In this document: piece by piece, positions 59,471-64,000 of the stretch
Layout: the number at the start of each line of letters is the position of its first letter
Numbering within the stretch: position 1 is the stretch's first letter
Assembly (NCBI RefSeq): GCF_032842345.1
Contig: NZ_WBKO01000001.1
Location: 124,001 to 188,000 of the forward strand
DNA length: 64,000 bases
Origin: Methanoculleus caldifontis
GTDB taxonomy: Archaea; Halobacteriota; Methanomicrobia; Methanomicrobiales; Methanoculleaceae
Reading direction: 5' to 3'
Position numbers and translations under genes: made by a program
Notes under the pieces: generated by a model
What the model saw: the letters and a program-made list of their open reading frames with translations, nothing else
Told to the model about the DNA's origin: nothing
Databases searched by the model: none

Positions 59471-60715
59471 TCACCGGGTGGGCACCGCCGCCATGCCCTT
59501 CTCCACCCGGCGGGCCATCTCCTGCTTGACCTTCCGGATATTCTCCGCCTGATCGCGCTCCGCGAGGTCCCGGCCCGCCTTGGAGACGATCTCCTCGCTC
59601 GGGACGCCTTTTGCGTTCATGACACGCTGGTAGCCGAACGTCGCCCAGTTGTCCGGGAGGTCCCGCATCCGGACGAACTCCATGTTGTTCGGCGCAAGAT
59701 CGAGCTGGTTCTCGATGACGCTGTTGACGTAGTCCTTGTTCTGCTCGAAGACCACCAGAGGCTCGATGACGTCGGCCTTCACGAGGTCGTGGATATCCCG
59801 CCCTTCGTACTGCTTGATGAGCCGTGCGCACTCGTTGAAGTGGGTGATCTCCATCTTCTCAAACATCTGCCAGATCCCCTTGATCCTCGGGTCGCTCTCG
59901 GTCGCCGCACAGGAGTGGTAGAGATATGCCTCGTTGAGTTCCGTCATCGCCATCTTCTCAAGCATCGTCTCGTTCGGGTCGCCGAGCAGCCCGTACTGGG
60001 TGACGTGCTGCTCCTCGATCTCCGCGATCTCGGCATACAGGTGGCGTGCGATCTCGTCGGGGTACATAAATCCGTGCCCCCGGTAGTAGAGCATCGTCTG
60101 CTGCTCTCCCGCGACGATCGTGATGTAGTTCATCTTCGTCTTGATGTCGGCCGTGTCCTTGTCGTAGTGCTTCCGCATCGACTCGTCCGGGTGGCGGTGC
60201 TCGATGCTCGTCGGCCGGCCCGGCTTCACCTCGGTCTTGCCCTGGACGATCGCCTCCGGGTCGCCGCCCTCGATGTAGTCGTAGAGGCAGCTGTAGCGGT
60301 AGAGGTGATCGAAGTCCTCGAGCAGGGCGAAGTCCAGCGTCTGCTTCACGTAGGGGTCCGGCTCGTTCTGCGCCAGGTTCGCGGTGAGGTCGACCGCAAC
60401 CTGCTCGTAGCCGAGAGTGGTCTCGATGACCGACTGGTCCGCCGGGTTGAGCCAGTTGATCGTCTCCTGCTGCTGGGAGTCGATCCGCCGCATCATGGCC
60501 ATCGACTTCTTCACCCCGGGATCCGGGTGCATCCGCTCGATGGCGTGCGACATGATGACGGCGTTGTTCTCGATGCCGTTCATGAGGATGATCCGGGTCC
60601 GGGTGTAGGCGTCGACCGACTTCTTGTCGTACGGAGCCTTGATCATATCCTTCCAGCTCATGGGCTGCTCCTCGACGGGCATGCCCTCCATATCAAACGG
60701 TCTGAATTGAGCCAT
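59471..60715 (-). CDS. Ferritin-like helical protein with Glu/His pairs
   Basis: A 414-residue mostly helical protein that I recognise only by its ferritin/rubrerythrin-like motifs: EDFDHLYRYSCLYDYIEGG in the first half, EIEEQHVTQYG and EKMEITHFNECARLIKQY in the second. These are the E-x-x-H and E-x-x-E patterns of a di-iron four-helix bundle, seemingly twice. It may be an oxygen- or peroxide-detoxifying protein or an iron store. The start could be ATG 60730 or 60715; the second has GGAG nine bases before it. A 510-base gap without gene lies upstream. Confidence 0.7.
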   Translation of the reverse strand: MAQFRPFDMEGMPVEEQPMSWKDMIKAPYDKKSVDAYTRTRIILMNGIENNAVIMSHAIERMHPDPGVKKSMAMMRRIDSQQQETINWLNPADQSVIETTLGYEQVAVDLTANLAQNEPDPYVKQTLDFALLEDFDHLYRYSCLYDYIEGGDPEAIVQGKTEVKPGRPTSIEHRHPDESMRKHYDKDTADIKTKMNYITIVAGEQQTMLYYRGHGFMYPDEIARHLYAEIAEIEEQHVTQYGLLGDPNETMLEKMAMTELNEAYLYHSCAATESDPRIKGIWQMFEKMEITHFNECARLIKQYEGRDIHDLVKADVIEPLVVFEQNKDYVNSVIENQLDLAPNNMEFVRMRDLPDNWATFGYQRVMNAKGVPSEEIVSKAGRDLAERDQAENIRKVKQEMARRVEKGMAAVPTR

Positions 60716-60730
60716 ATCAGTCTTCTCCAT

Positions 60731-61240
60731 AACCCCCGCAGAGCCGCCGGTACGGGCATTGCCGGCAGGATGACGGCACGGGCGGCGAGCCGTTCCAATC
60801 AACCCCGCACCCGGGAGAACCGGGGGTTCCCCACCATACCGGTCACGCCAGAAAAACCTGACGGACAGTGAAAAAGGCATGGGAAACCCATATCGCGGGT
60901 GCATCGCCGGTATCGACGGCGATGCCCGGAGAGATTTCTTGTCCGGCACCGGGCCGGACCGCCGGGAGACCCCAAGGTATACACCGCAGGAGGCACGGTT
61001 CTGCGGGAGGAGGGGAATCGGACGCATTACGGGCTCAGAGCGGGTGGTGCACCCCCCGGCCGACAGACGCACACCTGCCGGCCCGGCCGGACTCAACGAG
61101 GGGGTGGCGCGGCAGGTCTGCCGGTTCGTGGAGCCTGCCCGCCGTCCATCTCTCCTGCGCAAAGGATTAAATGCACCGGCTCAAGAGAGATCGCCGGACG
61201 GGCCATCCGAGGGCCGTCGGAGAACAGGAGGTACAGGGCC
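60731..61240. other. Gene-free region between the ferritin-like gene and hsp20
   Basis: GC-rich sequence with long compositional open frames on both strands but no coding signal or family similarity. At 61166-61172 (attaaat, after aaagg) lies a TATA-like box for the downstream hsp20, with AGGAGGT at 61226-61232. The promoter of the ferritin-like gene must also lie here; no clear TATA box was found for it. No repeats of the hairpin family. Confidence 0.55.
61166..61172 (+). promoter_or_regulatory. TATA box of the second hsp20
   Basis: The AT run attaaat after the purine-rich GCAAAGG (BRE-like) is about 72 bases before the ATG at 61241, leaving a leader near 45 bases with a strong SD AGGAGGT. 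Confidence 0.5.
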
Positions 61241-61717
61241 ATGACTGGAAGAGAAGACGACCCCGCCGGCTTCGGAAGGCGGGGCACGGATGAGAGAGCA
61301 AGCGACCCGAACACCCGCGATATCCCGGCAGGCAGGCCGCCGCCGCTCGCCCGCGGGGGCAGCCACGATTTCCCGGGCCTCGCTGCGGACTTCAGGGTCG
61401 ACATCCTCGACCACGAGAACGAGGTGATCGTGGTCGCCGAACTGCCGGGCGCGGAGAAGGACGCGATCGCGATCACCCTGCTCAACCCCCAGACCATACG
61501 GATAACGGCGAGGCGCGGCGGGCCGGCCGGGGAGGAGTCCGGCAACTACGCCATCCACGAGCGCGGGAACGGCATCCTGAGCCGGCTGATACGCCTGCCG
61601 GCGAGCGTGGTGAGCGAGGGGGCCGTGACCGGTTTCAAGAACGGCGTCCTTGAGGTGCGCCTCGCGAAGATGAGGCGCCGGTCGGAGCCCGGAGGACGGG
61701 AGATCCCAATCACGTGA
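61241..61717 (+). CDS. Second small heat shock protein Hsp20
   Basis: A 158-residue Hsp20. The N-terminal arm (1-55) is Gly/Pro/Arg-rich and unlike that of the first Hsp20. The alpha-crystallin domain has FRVDILDHENEVIVVAELPG, RLIRLPASVVSEGAVTGF and KNGVLEVRLAKM; the C-terminus ends REIPIT (I-x-I). The ATG at 61241 follows AGGAGGT by eight bases. It differs from the hsp20 at 21731 in its arm, implying separate duties. Confidence 0.93.
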   Translation: MTGREDDPAGFGRRGTDERASDPNTRDIPAGRPPPLARGGSHDFPGLAADFRVDILDHENEVIVVAELPGAEKDAIAITLLNPQTIRITARRGGPAGEESGNYAIHERGNGILSRLIRLPASVVSEGAVTGFKNGVLEVRLAKMRRRSEPGGREIPIT

Positions 61718-61750
61718 CGGGTCCCGGACCCGGCACGGGAGAGGAAGGTA

Positions 61751-63076
61751 TCAGTACCGGGGGGAGCAGGTTGCCATCCGGGTCGTCACCACCTGCGGGT
61801 GGTAACAGATGACGCTGTCGCGGGCGGTGATCTTCCCGTTGACCACCTGGTCGACGACGGCGAGGTGATCCTGCACGCCCCTGGGGAGGAGGTAGTACTC
61901 CCGGACGAACTCCCGTCCCCGCGTCCCCATCTCTGCCGCCTTCTCAGGGTTCCGGAGGAGATGGAGGACCCGGTCCGCGGTCTCCTGGACCGTCGAGACC
62001 AGATAACCGTTCCAGCCGTCGCGGATCTGGAGCGGTATGCCGCCGACGTCCCCGGCGACGACGGGCTTTCCTTTCCAGAGCGCTTCCGTCACCGTCAGCC
62101 CGAACCCCTCTTTTATGGACTTCTGGATGATCACGTCCGAAGCCCGCTGAAGCGCGTTGATCTCCCGGTGGCTGTCGGGCGGGAGGTCGAGGACGTGGAT
62201 ATCGGGGTCGTCCTCGGCCGCCCCGCGGACCTCGCGCAGGACGAGGTAACACTCGGGGTCGTCGCAAGCCCGCCCGCCGACGAGGACGAGCTGGCAGGGG
62301 GTCTTCTGCCGGACCCTCCGGAACGCCTGGATAACCCCGACCGGGTCCTTGAAGACGTCGTAGCGGGAGACCTGGGTGACGATCGGCTTCTCCGGGTCGA
62401 TGCCGTATTTGTTCAGGACGGCGTCGATCTCGCTCGCCGGGAGGTCGCGGTTCTTCTCGGACAAGGGGTCGATGAAGGGCGGGATGATGAAACTCGGGAC
62501 GTTCCAGAGGGGGAGGTACTGGAAACTCGAGAAGATGCTTGCGTGGTACTTCTCGACCAGCCTTCGCAGGATGTTCCCGATGCTGCCCGCGGTCGCGGTG
62601 GGGACCGTCTCCAGCTGGACGTGGCACCGCCAGAGCAGCCGTTTTCGCTCGCGCTCCTTTGCGGTCAGGAACTCGACCAGGCCGAGCGGCTGGGGGTCGT
62701 GGACGGTCACGACGTCGCAATCGTCCTCGATCAGCCCCTCGTTCTGCCGCTGGGCCTCCCAGTAGGTCTCGACCATCTCGGATGAGAACCCGTCACGGCC
62801 CTGGAGGAAGTTGTGGAGGGTCTTTGTGACCTCAAAGAACGGGGGCCCGGCCTCCATGACGCTCCAGGTCGTCTCAAGACCGAGCGCGTTCAGGAACGGC
62901 ACGTAGGAGATCAGGATCTCCGCCACGCCCCCCCCGTGGCGGGTCGAGTTGATCTCCTGCATCCGGACGCCCGATAGGCGGCCGGCCATCTCCTCGAGTG
63001 CCAGGAATTGCTCCGCTCCCATAATCTGTCGGTATTCCCTGAGCGAGGGCAGACCGGGGAGATCCGTCACGATCAT
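61751..63076 (-). CDS. Trehalose synthase-like glycosyltransferase (GT4, TreT-like)
   Basis: A 441-residue GT-B glycosyltransferase resembling TreT, which makes trehalose from NDP-glucose and glucose. Blocks: EINSTRHGGGVAEILISYVP, DVVTVHDPQPLGLVEFL, QVSRYDVFKDPVGVIQAFRR, LVLVGGRACDDP, IIQKSIKEGFGLTVTEALWK and the E-x7-E-type VVAGDVGGIP. Function as trehalose synthase is by resemblance. Product could be a compatible solute. It stands alone, with the regulator genes following 107 bases away. Confidence 0.85.
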   Translation of the reverse strand: MIVTDLPGLPSLREYRQIMGAEQFLALEEMAGRLSGVRMQEINSTRHGGGVAEILISYVPFLNALGLETTWSVMEAGPPFFEVTKTLHNFLQGRDGFSSEMVETYWEAQRQNEGLIEDDCDVVTVHDPQPLGLVEFLTAKERERKRLLWRCHVQLETVPTATAGSIGNILRRLVEKYHASIFSSFQYLPLWNVPSFIIPPFIDPLSEKNRDLPASEIDAVLNKYGIDPEKPIVTQVSRYDVFKDPVGVIQAFRRVRQKTPCQLVLVGGRACDDPECYLVLREVRGAAEDDPDIHVLDLPPDSHREINALQRASDVIIQKSIKEGFGLTVTEALWKGKPVVAGDVGGIPLQIRDGWNGYLVSTVQETADRVLHLLRNPEKAAEMGTRGREFVREYYLLPRGVQDHLAVVDQVVNGKITARDSVICYHPQVVTTRMATCSPRY

Positions 63077-63182
63077 AAGGGTCTCACTGCCCGTGATACG
63101 CCTTCGGCTGATAAAATGCCTTTCGGTGGGGAGCGTGCGGCCCCGGTAACCGGGTGCCGGCGGGATATGCTCCTAAAAGGGG

Positions 63183-63611
63183 TTACCCGCTTCGGATCTG
63201 CGGCGTATGACGGGTGCTGTCGTTCCCCGTACGGGAAGAGGCATCCCTGGGGAGGACTCTCTCCAGTGCCGTCTTTAACTCGGCAAGCGAGATGGGCTTC
63301 TCCAGGACACCGACGATATCGTTCGCATACCGGGAATACTCCTCCGGCCAGACGTGCTTTGCGGTAAAGAGCAGCACCGGGATATCCCTGAGCTCCTCGC
63401 TCCTCTTCAGTTCTTCAAGGAACTGCCAGCCGTCGATAGGCGACATCATCACATCCAGGATGATGAGCGCAGGTTTCTCTTTCTTGATCGCCCGGAGAGC
63501 GTCCCACCCGTTGTGGACCAGGAGCGGTTCGCGGTCGATCTTCTTGAGCAGCAGTTCCATTACTTCCAGCGTCGGCAGGTCGTCGTCGACGACCATGATC
63601 TTGTTTCCCAC
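63183..63611 (-). CDS. Single-domain response regulator
   Basis: A 142-residue receiver domain: acidic pair DDD at 9-11, phosphoacceptor Asp in LIILDVMMSPIDGW, Thr in VLLFTAKHV and Lys in VLEKPISLAEL. The C-terminal 20 residues are a polar tail without output domain. It is three bases from the histidine kinase gene, so they form a two-component pair acting by protein interaction rather than DNA binding. Confidence 0.93.
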   Translation of the reverse strand: MGNKIMVVDDDLPTLEVMELLLKKIDREPLLVHNGWDALRAIKKEKPALIILDVMMSPIDGWQFLEELKRSEELRDIPVLLFTAKHVWPEEYSRYANDIVGVLEKPISLAELKTALERVLPRDASSRTGNDSTRHTPQIRSG

Positions 63612-63614
63612 AGT

Positions 63615-64000
63615 TTATACCTCCCTTGGTATCCTGATGGTGAACGTGCTTCCCTCGCCCACCACACTCGTCACGGTAATCTCCCCGCCGTGCAAACGGG
63701 CATATTTGTTCGCGATCGAGAGTCCCAGCCCGATACGCCAGCCGTTGCGGTTCGGCTGCCCGGCGCCCCCGATAGAGAACGACCCGAAGATCGATGCGAT
63801 GCGATCTGCGGGGATACCGATGCCATTATCGCACACCATGATATAATGGTTCTGGTTTGATTCCGCATAGCGGATCCATACTTTCCTTGGCGGGTCATTA
63901 TACTTAACCGCATTCGATACCAGACATTCCACCGCCAGGCGCAGCCGGCCGCCATCCCCCCAGATGCAGGCGTTCTCGGGGATTTCATTGCTTATCTCAG
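63615..64000 (-). CDS. C-terminal part of a histidine kinase (window edge)
   Basis: The frame is open to the edge and encodes the ATPase domain: RLAVECLVSNAVKYNDPPRK (N box), CDNGIGIPADRI (G1), GWRIGLGLSIANKYARLHGG (G2) and GSTFTIRIP. The N-terminal sensory part is outside the window. It is paired with the response regulator at 63183-63611. Confidence 0.9.
   Translation of the reverse strand, partial: EISNEIPENACIWGDGGRLRLAVECLVSNAVKYNDPPRKVWIRYAESNQNHYIMVCDNGIGIPADRIASIFGSFSIGGAGQPNRNGWRIGLGLSIANKYARLHGGEITVTSVVGEGSTFTIRIPREV

Overview
The window is archaeal chromosome, most likely from a methanogen of the order Methanomicrobiales and probably Methanoculleus-like. This is inference: it rests on the high GC content, the archaeal information genes (Rpo4, L21e, L31e, L39e, L18a/LX, S19e, SRP54, IF-6, prefoldin alpha, Pus10/TrmY, RNase P component 4), TATA boxes at leaderless starts, archaeal PAS/histidine kinases and several small families typical of methanogens (DUF371, DUF473, DUF655, DUF1805, DUF5611). 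No rRNA, CRISPR array, prophage or transposase gene was seen. Three tRNA genes (Arg-TCT, Phe-GAA, Thr-GGT) are present.

Layout. Positions 1-2.1 kb hold two repeat arrays and a SAM methyltransferase gene. Positions 2.1-12.2 kb are a minus-strand superoperon of about 17 tightly packed translation, secretion and RNA-modification genes running from S19e to a HemK-like methylase. From 12.2 to 16 kb come an RNase P / CRM-domain pair, purN, a CBS/CNNM membrane protein and a TIM-barrel protein. Exonuclease VII (xseA-xseB) follows, then a three-PAS histidine kinase, zinc-ribbon and thioredoxin-like proteins, a membrane FKBP-like protein, Hsp20, a CBS-ParB protein and a sugar nucleotidyltransferase. 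At 26.3-29.6 kb a class II (B12-dependent) ribonucleotide reductase is divergent from cobyric acid synthase. At 30.5-36.7 kb lies a type IV pilus-like assembly cluster (two TadC/FlaJ-like membrane proteins, a secretion ATPase, a small partner) divergent from a prepilin peptidase and hisI. PIN-ATPase-KH, leuS, small methanogen families, tRNAs, metG, a DHH phosphoesterase and trpF follow.

The most notable functional unit is at 51.5-59.4 kb: kaiC, kaiB and a five-PAS histidine kinase form one operon, preceded by a second, paralogous kinase. KaiC keeps both ATPase P-loops, the glutamate pairs and hydroxyl residues at the positions equivalent to T426/S431/T432 of cyanobacterial KaiC. KaiB is clearly recognisable. 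There is no kaiA, and KaiC carries its own coiled-coil tail. The set looks like a KaiA-less timing or redox/energy signalling module with a kinase output. The end of the window holds a ferritin-like protein, a second Hsp20, a TreT-like glycosyltransferase and a response regulator with the end of another histidine kinase.

The other striking feature is an undescribed-looking family of intergenic repeats at eight or more places. They are built from short hairpins with variable stems joined by constant linkers, and in four places they are accompanied by an exact or near-exact inverted 'cap' pair separated by a constant 25-26 bp. One copy lies in frame inside the methyltransferase gene, and a tandem array begins inside the end of cobQ.
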